Positions 39,701 to 54,700 of a DNA stretch of 64,000 bases are shown here, piece after piece. Positions within the stretch are counted from its first letter, which is position 1. Each line of letters starts with the position of its first letter. Source of the stretch: Diadema setosum. Taxonomy: Eukaryota; Echinodermata; Echinoidea; Diadematoida; Diadematidae. Position numbers and translations under genes: made by a program. The DNA lies in the NCBI RefSeq assembly GCF_964275005.1, contig NC_092697.1:14615327-14679326 (forward strand). The letters are read 5' to 3'. Below the pieces are notes generated by a model. It worked only from the letters and a program-made list of their open reading frames with translations, was not told the DNA's origin and did not search any database.

Positions 39701-42700
39701 TCAAGGGTTACAAGAAAATCTTCTGAGTAATCTGCCTACACTCTAACTCCAGGATGCAAGTCGACTGTAAAACCTTTCCCTTATATGCTAAATGAAGTAT
39801 CTACATCATATCTAAGTAGTAACTTGCTGGAGATGGAAGCTTCATGTACAAGCTGTACATATTCCAAAGTCACTTCTGATTAATGCTATTAACATGGCCC
39901 AAGATATAGTAAGGCACACCAACGCATACAATTAGATGTGGCGATAAACACTATGGATTCCCACACATGATACACAAGGTGCATGTTTTTCATACATGGG
40001 AATGGTATAAAGCCACTGAACACACATTAAGTTTCTTTTTAGCATGATCACAAAGTCGCAGTTACTAACTTGTTCGTTCGCCGGCGCCTTTTTCTACAAG
40101 AAACAAAAATTAAACACGTAGGGACAGAGACACACATGAAGAGTAACTCAAAAAGTAAATCAAACAGAAGACCAAAGACACAATTAAACCAAAAACAAAA
40201 CAGAAAAGAACAAATAAAGAAATAAAAAAAACAACAACAGTATATTCCAATTACCAGTGAGAAGTATATTGTGGCATCAATGAAAAAGTAACCTATTATT
40301 TCACTTCCCCAAATGAATACAAATTGCAATGCAAATCAAACATGGGACTTTTAACAGCTACACACTATCAAAACACCATGGAATGGATATCTTGTTTTAT
40401 ATACAACTGAGGACAAGTAAGCACCCATTAAACCTGATGATTTATAAACCAGATTTGTTACAAAAGTAGGTTTGTGCTACCTGTGATAGACTCTATCTAC
40501 TGATGGTCACTAACACCTCATTACCTTCTAAAATGACAAATTTTCTATCAGCCCATTAGAACTTAATATAAATGAAAAACCAAAAAATCAAACCTTAAAC
40601 ACGCTTCTTTTCAAACATTGATGATAAATGTGTGTCCCCACCTTTGTGCTTTTTGTTTGCTTGTTTTTTTTTCTGACTGGCTTACTTTCAATAATTACCC
40701 TTGCTGGTGTTGGCAATTTTCGGCTTTTGAACTGAATAGACACAGATTGCACAAGAATGAAAGGGCACAAAAAAGAAATGACAAAATCACAAACAAACAC
40801 ACTTTATTGCTGACTGTATCAACAATTAGCCACTTAATTTCTCTCCGAAGTCTAAGGGGGAGCAAATTTGAAGAGCAAAATCATTGCTTCCTGTCTGTGA
40901 GGTTCAACTATGTTCTGAGTTCCACCAAGAATAATGTAATTTGCGTTATATGAACATAACTCTTCTCAAAGGATATACATACTGTATATTCGTGAGCCAC
41001 AACTTTATCTTGAAAAATACAGGAAAAAAAAAACCACACTTTAAGTTGGCAACTAGCAGATTTAGCAGAACGTACATGACACAAATCGAAATGATAAGAT
41101 GACTGTCTGCATGTATCTCCTGAGGGTGAGATATTCTCTGAAATTTCATGTCAAAACGAACATTGGGGGAAAAAATAATCTTACATTCTTGGTAATTACA
41201 GCTTACGGGAAAGGGTTAATGGAGGTATGTGACTTTAAGTGCGTTTTACTTACGTCAGGCGAGAGCATGAAGTAGTTGGGCGGTGGCCTCTCCATGGAAA
41301 CGGGAAGACTGAACTCTCCCGTCTGTAGTCTGCCATCCCTCAACAGAGGGAGCCACTGTAAGAAGAGTGACAAACAGAAAACGTGCCACTTGTGTTATCT
41401 CAAAACATACATATAGCGCTTTGTACCCAGCGGTAAAGGCGCTCTGAAAATATCATCTATTATTAATGTAAAAATCTGCCTCATACATCATTCATGGACA
41501 TTCCTATTACATCAGATATATGCATATTATAATTGTAACATAATTGCAATCTAATCTAATCTCTGCTTCATGGATAACTTCACAAATAAATACTGAAGAA
41601 AAAATTCATACATAAATAAACAAACAGTCAATTGGATAGAGCAATCAATTCTCAAGCAGCTGCGGTCACACTGGCAAAAGATTGCAAAGTTATAGATGGG
41701 GAACTCTTAGATATCGAACTTCCCACTCAAACTAGGGGATATTTCCTGGACCCCCACCAATCTTCTCGATCTTTGGGCAGTGTGAACGCTAGCAATTTAA
41801 CTTCGCAAAGTTTGCTACGTTATTAGTCTGCCATCATTTTGCGGGCGGTGCCTCCGAAGTGCACGGTCATTGTGATGTACAGATGTGCATTGTTAAATCA
41901 CAATCACCAGCTGCCAAACAGCATGCTCTTCCTTCTTTCTTGCGCACGCGCATCAGTGATCCAAACTCCGAGAATTTCCATAAACATTGAGAAATTTGGG
42001 TGCCAGTGCGGACAGATGACCACAGATTGTGAAGATTTTTCAATCTTTAAACTTCACAATCTTTTACCAGTGTGACCGCAGTGATTCATTGAATACTTTC
42101 GTTCATTCTTTCCCTCTGTCCACTTCATATTTTTACATATTTTGCCTTGTAACAAATAAATGGCGAAGGATTTTAGTTTTCAATTTGGCACTATGGCAAC
42201 GAGCATCTTACATAATACACCACCTTTTTCTGCACTAAAATATTTCAAACATCAAGAAAGACTTCTCTAAAAAACCATCACTCCTATAACTGGAAAAAAT
42301 TTACCCCTAGAAACATTAATTTTGAGATGAATTGAGCCACAGGACAATCCTGTCGCAGGAAGAAAGGGAAGGAGGGGAGCTCACCGAGTAGCCGATGGGC
42401 GTCTCGATGGGTGTGACGTCCTGCTTGCGTTGGCAGGAGATGTGGTAGAAGGTGAAGAGGATGTGGTGGTGGTCTCGCATGTCTGCCGGCAGGCGAATCT
42501 TGATCTCCTCGTAGAAGTCGGGCGACTTGTTGTGGTAGGTCACGGAGGTGTAGGCGTGGCGGGCGTACTCTGGACCGCTCGACTTACCCATGATGCACTG
42601 CACATTGCAACAAGAATGGTATTTAGTGTACACTCGGTCGAGCAGGAGTATTTTCTTGGTGACATGATGTGGTCACCTTGTTGATCATTTTTGTAACAGC

Positions 42701-45700
42701 ATAGGGCATACAAACAACTTTTGTGTAACATACTCCCAAACTCAACTCCTATTCTGAAGGGTCTATTTTAAATCAAAGACCCCCCAAAGGATCAACAGAG
42801 TTCAGAAAAGGAAAAGTGAGAGAGTCAGAAAATAAATATATTCCATATCATCGCTGGGGCAACAAGGCCTCATATCAACAAAATGTCAAATATTCAGGAG
42901 TGCAAAAAAACATGGCAGCCAAAGCACTATATCAAATGAGATAGACTTTCCTTTGACATGTCGCGGTGGCTTCATTTTGGGGGTAAGATGACAGCTAAAA
43001 TTTGGACTGGACATAACTTAACTGATTATCTGACCATTAATCCAAAAAAGTCATTTTCACCAAAGTTTGAGATACAAGGTCTTGTAACCCTAGTGACGAT
43101 ATGCACCCTGTCTGCAAGAGAGATGTGGATTCATGCAGGTATGAATTATTTATTGAATTCAACTTAAGCAACATGAGAACTACAACATGAGAAGCCATAC
43201 GTTTTGAACACAAATTTTATCTTTCAATAAAAGGGTGTTGAAGATTATATCCAGCACTTGGACGGACAAAGAGAGGCTGACCAACAAACATACCTCCATG
43301 CCACTCTGAAAGTCGTCTCCAGCCAAGAACTGGATCTTGACCGTGATGTTTCTGGCCGAGCCCCCGCGGTTGGAGAAATTGAGGCTCCGAGGGTAGACAA
43401 ACAGCAGGTTCCTGTTGGAATATGATATCACAAAAAATTGTACCAACATTTGCACATTAGAAATGTGGAGTCTACATACTCTTCTGTCAATGACGTATCA
43501 CAAACATCATCTACAGCTGACCACAAAGTCATTAGACATGGCACAAAGTCAACTATTCTCTGAATCTAGATAAGCAGAAACACAAGATAAACGCTACATT
43601 CTTAGTGCTAAGTGCATCAAAATCAACGGGATGAAGGGAGACAAAATTATAACATCGCATTATTACTTTCATCACATGGTATTCATTCTCCATTATATCG
43701 AGATGTTGACTCTACACTGTTCAATCTTTTTGAAAGTTGCAATGAAAAATGAGGGTTCAGATTGGTTTATAAGTTCTTGTTCTTGTCTTTGTAGATCCAA
43801 AATGAACACAATATTACGATGATGTGCAAAATTATTAAAGGGTTTACGCACAAACAAACCTTAATTGCTCATATCTCAATTTTCTAATGCAATCAACCAA
43901 ACATAATCATAAATTTGTGTAAGAGCCCTTTTGATTTATAATCAAACTATAGTTTCTTCAGAACTAGGGTGTGTTTGTTTGTTTGTTTTTTTCTCACCTG
44001 TAGACACTGTGGGGTACATAGACTTCCCTGGTGGGAAACTCTTGTATCTCCTTGGTGGGCCTGGTTCTGTTATCCGGGAAGGGTCTGACTTGGTAAAGGT
44101 CAGGGGTCAAACAGTATGCCGGGTGGTCCACCACGGGTGAGATGTCCAGCCTCAGCGACCCTGTGGGGGTGGGGGGTAAGATGTATGCAAATTCTGTCAT
44201 GGCTTCCTGTTTAGACATTTCATTTTTTTTTACAGCCTCAGAGTGAAAATCCACAACAATGGTGACAATTATCAAACACCCTGGAATTCTTGGAGTATCA
44301 TGTTACCACTCATACACAACAGCAACACACATGGAGAGTTACAGATACAGCTGGAGTGAGGAAGTAGATAAAGGGGAATGAAAACCAAATACATCCAGGG
44401 TATGTGGATTGAGAAAATGCAGAACTATTAACTGAACACTGAATCAGACAAGCTATTCAAAAGTTATGCATCTTCACAGCTATTAAAAAGATATGCATCT
44501 TCAAAGTTTGGTATTATCATCACTGGATAAGATGACTACAACAATTTGTCATGTCACAGTTGTAGGCTAACCATTTGAGAAAACTGCAAAGAATATTCCG
44601 CAAAATTGCATCTTTTTTGTAATGAAATGTACACAGTGCTTCCACTTGTTACTGACATGTGGTGCAGGTATTATTATTCCCCCTTGCCTTCTGAAAGGGG
44701 TAAGCTAGGGACTTTTTCATTATGCTAGAGAAATGGAAATATTATTCAATAATCTCACCTCGAATGCACTTAAGCCTCTTGAGGACGGTCGTCGGTCTCT
44801 TAAGGTCCGCCAAAAACTTGTACAGGTCCACATCGCTCAGTTTGTCTCCTTCCTGCAGAGATGCAAATTTATCATCCAATTACAACGCCGGCTTTCAAGC
44901 CTTCAGTTTCTTCAATACACAGTCAACCTCACTTAGATCGAATCCAAAGGGACTGGAGAAAATTGTCTGACTTTCACAAATTTTGACTTACTGAACATGC
45001 CATTATTTAGCAAGTCTGAATTTTTGCGAATCGGGACTCCAAAGATTTCATGAGTGGTTAAATTCGCGATTATGGAGTACAGTACTGCATAGAGAAATGT
45101 ATACGTGAACGTCACATTCATAGAGGGATCACAGTCAACATTTTCATATGTCTTTAAATTCACAAACTGCACCTGACTCACGAAATTGCAAAAATAAGAG
45201 CCTTACAAAATATTTGATGTATACAGTACACAATTGAATTAATACAAGTTTATATCCACCCGGCGTGGAAGTTTTCTTTAACTGAGCCTGTATTTCGACT
45301 TGGGCGAGGTCTACTGTATAGGTGGGGTTGACTGTACAGTGTTATCATATGCCAGTTAAAAAGAGTTTGAGAGAGTGGTAGGCATTTTCTAGCCATTTCC
45401 TTGCTAAGTGAAGCTGAGGAATATACATCAACTAACTCATTAAAGGCATAGTTTGCCATTTGCAGATGAAACAAAAACCCAGCATTAGTGCTTTAAAATA
45501 GTTCTGAAATATGAGTTAGGGATAGGAACAACTACTGTAAAAATCTAAATCAGTAAAATCAACGTTAAGTATTGCTAAATATACAAAATGTGAATAATAG
45601 TTACAATAAAATTGTTTCCAGACTAAACCGTACACAGTTACGTTTTATTGAGGAAAATACTGATATCTCCTTATATTTTAGGCTTTATTGCGAAAACTTT

Positions 45701-48700
45701 ATATGGTAGGATGTTTTGTGGTACAACAGAACTACGCATATGTATCAAATGTGATATCTTGAACATTTTTTAAATCACTGCTCCTAAAGGTAAACAGGAC
45801 CTTTAAGCATCCGAAGATGCTGGACAGTGATTGAAAAAAAAAGGAGAAAAAGATGCGTTGCAATGACAACTCTGATGCCCTCACCTGCTTGAAGAAGCTG
45901 GAGACAGTGATTGTAACTGGGTGGAAGGACTCCAGGTTGCTGATGTCGTCCTCCACCTTGTAAAAACTCCTCCTCTCCGAGCTGTTGCGCTTGAGAGAGG
46001 ACGAGGCACCGTCGCCGCGGCGAGGAAGAGAGCCGTACTGGCCCCCCTCTCCCGGGCCGCTCTTCTTTCGTCCGTGCTCCAGGCTGTTTGATTTGGCTGT
46101 TTCATGCAGAGAGCAGCAAATGCCAAACGCTCAATCATCTCTTTCACAGAAAGACCCATAGTATTACACACTCAAGGACATATAATGAGGTCATGTGCAT
46201 GCATTTGGTCTGGAATGTCAGATGCACTTTTTGCCATCAGCTACAAGAGGATTCTCTTTCATGACATTGATGAGAATCTTTTTTTTTTTTTCAATTCAAT
46301 AAAGGGGGTAGCAAGGCGGAGACACTGGTGTACAGGGAGGTATCGGATACATACAATGTACATTCACTGATATACGCACTGGTGTACAGGGAGGTATACG
46401 CACTGGTGTACAGGGAGGTATCGGATACATACAATGTACATTCACTAATATACGCACTGGTGTACAGGGAGGTATACACACTGGTGTACAGGGAGGTATC
46501 GATGCAATGTACATTCACTGATATACACACTGGTGTACAGGGAGGTATCGGATACATGCAATGTACATTCACTGATATACACACTGGTGTACAGGGAGGT
46601 ATACGCACTGGTGTACAGGGAGGTATCGGATACATACAATATACATTCACTGATATACGCACTGGTGTACAGGGAGGTATCGGATACATACAATATACAT
46701 TCACTGATATACGCACTGGTGTACAGGGAGGTATCGGATACATGCAATGTACATTCACTGATATACACACTGGTGTACAGGGAGGTATCGGATACATGCA
46801 ATGTACATTCACTGATATACACACTGGTGTACAAGGAGCTATACACACTGGTGTACAGGGAGGTATCGGATACATGCAATGTACATTCACTGATATACAT
46901 GTACACACTGGTGTACAGGGATATATACGCACTGGTGTACAGGGAGGTATCGGATACATGCAATGTACATTCACTGATATACGCACTGGTGTACAGGGAG
47001 GTATCGGATACATGCAATGTACATTCACTGATATACACACTGGTGTACAGGGAGGTATACACACTGGTGTACAGGGAGGTATCGGATACATGCAATGTAC
47101 ATTCACTGATATACACACTGGTGTACAGGGAGGTATCGGATACATGCAATGTACATTCACTGATATACACACTGGTGTACAGGGAGGTATACGCACTGGT
47201 GTACAGGGAGGTATCGGATACATACAATGTACATTCACTGATATACACACTGGTGTACAGGGAGGTATCGGATACATGCAATGTACATTCACTGATATAC
47301 ATACTGGTGTACAGGGAGGTATACGCACTGGTGTACAGGGAGTATCGGATACATACAATGTACATTCACAATGCATCATGGACTTTCAATCTATGATAAG
47401 AAATGCCACTGACTTTTTTAAATATCTGAGTTCAAATCATATGCCTAAAATATCTATTATCATCATAACACTGTACATAAAATCGATCACATGTCATATC
47501 GAACATTGCTTAGAAATTGTAATTGCTTGTTCCAGTACAGAAACCAAACCTTCCATCACATGTAGTCTCATCCACATGTGCATATCTCCATGTGTAAGGT
47601 GTAAGTCTGTATACCGTAATGGCGCTATGTATGGTGAGGCTCAATAATGAGAAGAGAGTTATACTGTGTACAGTACCTGCTATCAAAATATAGTTTTGAT
47701 CAGATGAATTGTACGACATAAATCCACAGCAGAGGTAGAGAAGATTTCCTGATGCAAATATCATTTCAAAGTACCTCTAACCCTGTGAACATCATTGGCA
47801 ACCTCTCTACATACAATGTCAATGGTATTTTCAGATTGTGGAGCTGGGAGGGTTAAATGCGAAACCAGAGAGAGGGGGATGTGTCAGCCATACCTAGATC
47901 TGCCTCGGAGCTCCTGTCAAGACTGCTGGCTCCGTTGATGATGTTCATGAGATGGACGGCCGTCCAGGCCAGGGGCATGCGATAGGCTCCGAGCTTCTCA
48001 CAGAAGTACATCGATGTGGCTCGGATCTTTTCGAGGTGCTAATGGTAGGTGAAATGCAATGGAAATTAGTGGTTGTAGCCCAAACACACAAAAAAAAAAA
48101 CATACTTGTAGGTGTCTGACAGAAATATGCTCTTTTTACCTCCAGTACGCTGATCCTTTCATCTATGATATCATCCTAAGATGTCACTGACGACAGAAAC
48201 TACTGGTTCAGATCTGGCAAACAATTTTTTTAATATCAAGAGGCAATGAATGGATGAAAATTCCATTCATAGTTTAATTTCTTGTGCCTTGAAAAGGTGA
48301 GTGAGGTAATTAAACTCGGCAAAGTGTCAATTCAATTTGCCAATCAATGAGAGCAGGATAAGCTTCGGGGCTACTTCTGCAAAATCAAAGAACTATACAG
48401 AAGTACACATCTGCACAGCTTAAAGGGACTGTACAGTACTGGTTGAGGTGGGGATTCATGTTTTGAACATTCCTAAGTGAGATAATGAGAAACCTCTTAT
48501 GAAATATGAAAGAGCATGTAATTTTAAAAAGGATTCAACGTTTATTTGATGAAAATTGGTTTTCAAATGGCTGAGATATCCAAAAAAGTGCTAATAATAA
48601 AAGGCGACATGCCATAACTTTATTAGGATCTCTTTGTTTCACCTTGTTTTTGGATATCTCAGCCATTTCAAAACCGATTTTCATCGAATAAACTTTTGAT

Positions 48701-51700
48701 ACCCCTTAGAACTGCATGCTCTTTGACATCTCATAGAGTGGTTTCTGAATATCTCGCAAAACGTTAAAAACTAAATCCTCACCTCCACCAGAACTGTACA
48801 CACCCTTTAAGAGTCTTCAGAAAGAATTCAACTTTCAGGATAGATATAATATACACCATTGTATGTGGCAGCAGATTAAATATTAAGCTATTATCAGTTG
48901 CGCACTGGAGTCAATCAATTACCTGTTTCCTGGTATTTCCATTGTTTAAGATTCAAATATCAATCTGTAACTCTGATCAATTGACTTCATGTTACATTAA
49001 TGTATGGAAAAGGAATGCAGAAAACAAACAAACAAACAAACAAGCAAGCAAACAAACAAACAAACAAGAAACATACAGAGATACACCCAATAAGCAAAAA
49101 ATCTGGTGCCAACCAACCCCTTTAATACCTTGGGATTGTCAGACTCCTTGATGTAGGGCTCGGCACACTCCGAGATGTCCCCCTGCTGGAGCACTTTCTC
49201 CAGCTTGATGACGATGTAGACGTCGTTGGAGGGGTAGGTCAGCGAGAAGATGGCTGACCTCGCCAGGCTGGACACGTCTGGGTAACCAAGGCGACTCTTT
49301 ATCATGCCCTTGATGGGGTCCGTCATCATGTCGAAGTAGAAATTCTCTGAAATCTGTGTCATATTCAAGTGAAAACAAAGTCCACGAATTAAAAAAAAAA
49401 ATGAACCAATCCTTTTCAAAGTAATCATACACACCATACATGCTACAGAAACAGTGCTACCAGTTCAGGGCGCTCCAGTTACAACAAACATGGTTATAAG
49501 AAAATCTTGTCACACTGAAGTAAACAAGTCAGGTCCCAAAATCAGTTTCACTTGCAACCATGGTGCAAAATTCCCTTCGTTTATTATGAAATTTTGGTAT
49601 AACGAAAGAAAACTGCCAGTCCAGAGGACTTAGGTACAGTGGGAGTTGCTTGTATAGGCCTTTTGTTTTGTATCTACAATCTGACTGCATTTGAAGGTAT
49701 GTCTATTTACCTCAGTGACATGACATTTGCTCCTGTGACAATTGCTCCATTCTTATTTTTCCAAGGACTTATAGTGTAGGGTTAGGGTTGAGATAGGGTT
49801 TCAGGTTTATGTGAGGTTTAGGATTACGGTAAAGGGTTATGTTTAAGGGTAGAATCTATGTTTGGCTTAGTGTGCACATATTTCATGGGCCCAGTTGTCA
49901 CAGGAGAAAATGTCATGGAGTCATGTCGCTGTACCTCATCATTATTTTCTATGTAAAAAAAAAAAAAAAAAAAGATTGAAACTCACCTTCTTCTTTTCTC
50001 TTGCATCGTACAATGCCATGGAGGCAAATATGGGTTCAAATTCTGGTTCAAGTCTGGAAGGCATTAAAGAGAAAGAAATCAGATGTGTATATACGAGTAA
50101 AGCCTGGGAGTACATTTCATTTCACAGTAGGTATGGAACAGTTTGTGGTTCAATCAGAACATTGACTCAGTAAGCATGTCTGCACTTTCACCGACTTTCA
50201 ACTTGTTAGAACATACACAAGACATCCCAGCACTTCAACCTCTAATAGTCTGAGGTAATGCTTATGCACAAATTGTTGTATTCATCATGTATCAACATTT
50301 TCAGTTGCTCTTGACTCTTGACTACAAAAACGTTTACTCAATTTAATAGCACAAGACCTGACTGAATGGATTCCAGAGCACAAAATTTTCACAATTTTTT
50401 TTTTTCAAATTTGGAAATGTCTGAGTACTTTGTGTGGCATGGAACTTACATGGAAATAAAGACAGAAGAATATTTCACTCATCTAAATTGCTTGTTAACA
50501 TAAACACTTGCATCCATATGCACTGAATGAGCATTTGACTTACAATCTGACACTTTGCTGACATGCATGCATTTATATGCTCTGTCGTGCTGAAATATCT
50601 AGTTCAGACACACATGTAGCCTACTTCTGACTTGTCTTTTTCCATGACAATGCATGGATTGATTACTTTTGTTCGGATAAAACCATGCTGTGACTACCCG
50701 TGATAAGTAAAACATGCAAATTCATCATGAATTTTCTTCAATTTTGTCTCCCTCTAACAAATGATATTTGTAAGATCGCAACTGCTGATCTATATTTCAC
50801 AAACATGTCGGAAAAAAAAAGGAACCACGGGACTTGAACCTGTCACCTACTGCTTTCTGGGCAGCGACACTACCACCAGGCTGTCCCTGGTTGCCGGCAG
50901 TGACACGGTGAACTTGGAACAAATACCCAAGCTCTGAAATTCCGACACTGTTATGTTAAGTAGTCCAAGGCAGACAAGGCATTGATAAAAGCAAGAGAAT
51001 ATTAAGCAGAGGGGTGAAGGTTCAGCTGTGAATTTTCTTAAATTTTGCCTCCCTCTAACAATTTATTCATCATGACTTATTGTCTGAGTTGAAAAATTGA
51101 TCACTCTGCTAGAAAATCTTACTTCAGCTGCAGGCACTTGATGAGAAATCGATATCCAAAGTGTTCGGCTGGAATGGGCGGTAGTGTCTTCCTCTCTATA
51201 GCATCATTCTGGGACAAACAAAGAACAAAGAAAGAATTGGTTGACTCCACACAAGTAGTACCAAAAGTTGGTGAGGAGAGGACAAAACAAAGTATGTTGA
51301 AAATTCTGGAAATTGACTTAGTCACATATTTCAATTTGCCTTAGTGTAGTGTAAATTTCAACCAAATCTTGAAATCAGAATGCACCCTGTTACTTAGCTT
51401 TGATGCCCCCTCCCGATGGAAAGAATGTGTTAGAATTTTGATGGCAAAACAAGACAAAGAGCAAGGCATTGTTTTGCCATACACATGTCTACATAGTTAC
51501 TGGCTGCACTGAAATAGCTTGGCTTGGTTCATACGGTGAATCAACATATGTTTTGACTTATGTAAATCATTAAAAAAAATGATGGCTCTAGTAAAATAGA
51601 ATTAGCATTCTGCAGTATCAGATATGAAATATTAGACAAAAACACAAAAACACTTATAGCTTTGAAAAAAAAAAACCCATTAAACTTGATTTACGAGAAA

Positions 51701-54700
51701 AGAAAATTGCATACAATGTAGATATGTTGTTTTGCCATCTGACAGCCAAAGTGAAGCATGAGTGTTGCTCACTGACAAAAGTGTTTAAAGTTACATTCAG
51801 AATAGAAACAAAAAGGAAGAAAAATGTGAGTGAGTGAGCACACACACACACACACAAATAATGCAAGAGGGACTCACCTCATCCGGCGGAGGGTAGAGGC
51901 TGAATATATCGGTCTCTCTGTACCTCAGCCGGACCTCCTCATTCATGCCGTCCTGTTTCTCGATGGGGATGCGATCCAGGAGCCCCGGCAGCAGGGCGTC
52001 GTTCTCGCTGCGGCTCAAATCAAACATGCTGGACGACCACGAGCTCCGGGGCGTGGAGTCGAGGTGGATCGAGGTCCTCTTCCTCTCGTTCGTGGGCTGT
52101 CCGCGAGAGGAACAAGCGAATCGAGCAGAGCGAAAATCATAAAACTAGAAAAGCACTCTGAGACCGCAGATCTCAACCATGCAGCTAACTCCCAGTTATC
52201 ATACACATGTGCTGAAAATCATGCAATTTCCCATTATAGAAGCCTTTATTTACGTCATCAGCTTGAAGCTACGCAGTGCCTCCCATGAGTAAAGCATACA
52301 CTTAAAGCGCATATATGCAAACCTTAAACACGCACAGCTTGACCTCTTAAGTTCATTGACCCTATCTGCAAAAAGATAAAAAAATCCTTCAAAAATCCAT
52401 AAATATTCCTGGATTGCTACCAAAATTTAATCATCTGTTCCTTGTGTCATTATCAATGTTTCCTGCAAGTTTCGTTCAAAGCCGGTCCCAACTTTTTGAG
52501 TTATTTTGCAAACAGACAAACCAATGCTGATGATCACTTAACCTCCTCCTTCCTTGGTGGAAGAAGTAGATGGGAACTGATAGAGTGAATTGCTTTGGTA
52601 GTTTTTCTGTTAAATCATAAAAAATGAATTCTTCTTGATACTGAAATGAGTCATCTTCTGTATGCAGCCATGATTTTACTTGCATAGGTATCTTGAGATT
52701 TTATTGTGCACAAGATAGATCTGAAATTTAAGATTCTTCAAATTGTGCAATGGATTTTACAAATTAAATTTCCTTGCTTTGTGGATATGGCATTATAGTA
52801 CGCACTGAAATGTGTACTCAGAAGGCCTATAGAAAGACTATTCATGTCGTAAATAAAATGAAATTTAATAGTGAAATTTTATGCACAAAACATCACAATA
52901 ATTCCAGTGATGGCAAAGTCACATTCTAGGAAAAATGATAGTGAGGAGCCCATCATCCCCCATACCAGATGACTTATGAACATTCACTGGTTTTAATTAA
53001 CTTAATGATTGATTTTAAAACAACATTGAAAGGTCTTCAACTTTCATTTGATATACTCATACAATGCAAACCCTTTCTTGGGGCACACTCTCTCTCTGTA
53101 TATGCTACCACAAAGATGCCATTTCTGCCTACAGAGGTCCAGCTGGTGCCTTAACTTTACGAACAATAGCTGCATTCAAACACAGCATCTTTTTATCTTT
53201 GCATTGTGATGCAGAAATTCATTCCATTTGGTAACGTTCAAAGGCAGGAAAAAAAAAAAGAGAATTTGCCTGCAAATTAAATGTTCTGAATCTTCAGAAT
53301 GCACATGGCTAAAAAATGACCAGAGTGTGACCCAGGGCACCAGAATGTGCAGACCTAACATAGCGAATTGCAAAACGGGATTAAAGAATTGATGGTTTCT
53401 TTGTGTGCCATACTCATATGCTGTGATGAGCAAATTTTCGAAAGGGTTTGACCAAGATATGCTGATTTTGGCATTGCAATGCAAATATAATTATTATTAA
53501 CATATTTTATTTATTCATTTCTTTGTAAGAGTGCCAATAACAAGGAGTAATGGTTTTCACATCACGTTGCCAAAATTGATTTTCAAAAACCATTGAAATT
53601 CTAGATGTGTGTGAATGGGGCTGATGTTTCAAATCCCTGGGCAAATCCCCCACTTACCGTGGTGCATTCCTCGCTATCCTCCTCGTCGATCTCGTAGATG
53701 TGGCGGTTAGTCTTGGCCAAAGTCTGCTGCTTGATCTTCATGATGCTGCCCTGATGCGCCATGGCATACTCCTTGTACTTGCGCTCCACGACGGACCAGG
53801 CGCAGGTGTACCACTGCAGACAGTCACGCACCTGGAGCCCAACATTCTCCATGCTTACGAGAAAGAAAGAATAGTGGGGAAAAAACAGAAAGATTTAAAA
53901 AAAATGTGCTAGCTCCTTACAGTTTGTTTGAAGAGCGTTTTCCGATGACATTTGTTGTGCGTCTAACCCATCATCGTGTGAAGGCTCCTTTCAGTAGACT
54001 GGTTCTGTAATGTATTCAAATCTTATGCGTGCTTTGTTGACAAAAGTTGCCAAAAGGCTTGCCCTGCCTAGCAACAACTAAGCGAATTTCCAGCCTATGG
54101 AACTCAATGGGAGGGAGCTGGTGAATGAAAGGTTTTGTCTTCCAGGCTATAGGAAAAGAAGCACCCATAGATAGTAATACATTACAGACATGGTCCAGTG
54201 GAAAAAGAGCCCGAGTTGAATGTAGAATCTTGAATTGTGAATCTTGACTGAAGCTGGTATCACGCGTGACCAGCAGCACAGTGTCATGCACATACTTTCT
54301 CTGTCTCCTAAATGTATATCCACAATCCACAGATTCAAAAAAAATTGAATGGGAAAAACATTTGTGAAAAAAAAAAAAGATAGACATACATGTAGCCATA
54401 TTTGATAAAAAGCTTGGCAAACTTCATACATCACCAAGTCAAATTTCATTAAATATCAACACAGTGGCATAAATATGTGGGTACTACCATCAATATAATT
54501 ATCTAATTAGCAGTTGCGAGAAAAGATACAATATGCCAATTCAATCCATGTACTAGATTTCAGTTTCTGTTAACTTACTTTGGCAAAATGAACTAAATAA
54601 CTTTAAGTCTTCACACAATGAATGCCATCCTTAGTTCTTATAGCTTTCCTTCTCTTCTCTGACATTGTGACACCTACTCAGGGCTTGGCTGGGGTGGCTT

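Larger units (their letters stand above)
34303..41253. other. DOCK7: DOCK7 intron 15, 6.9 kb
   Basis: Largest intron. It contains AT-rich unique DNA, short GT tracts (35098-35130, 38708-38750), a diverged ~161-bp tandem duplication (about 37435-37715), several A/C/G homopolymers and the candidate microexon at 40070-40093. No other exon or coding element was recognised. Confidence 0.6.

Noticed and set aside
46328..47647. 439-residue plus-strand ORF and 362/306-residue minus-strand ORFs
   Set aside because: They are translations of a 54/24-bp minisatellite whose unit length keeps every frame open; no known protein resembles them and the array lies in a DOCK7 intron.
49776..49860. telomere-like TTAGGG motifs
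   Set aside because: Only isolated GGGTTAGGGTT words in degenerate G/T-rich DNA, not an interstitial telomere array.
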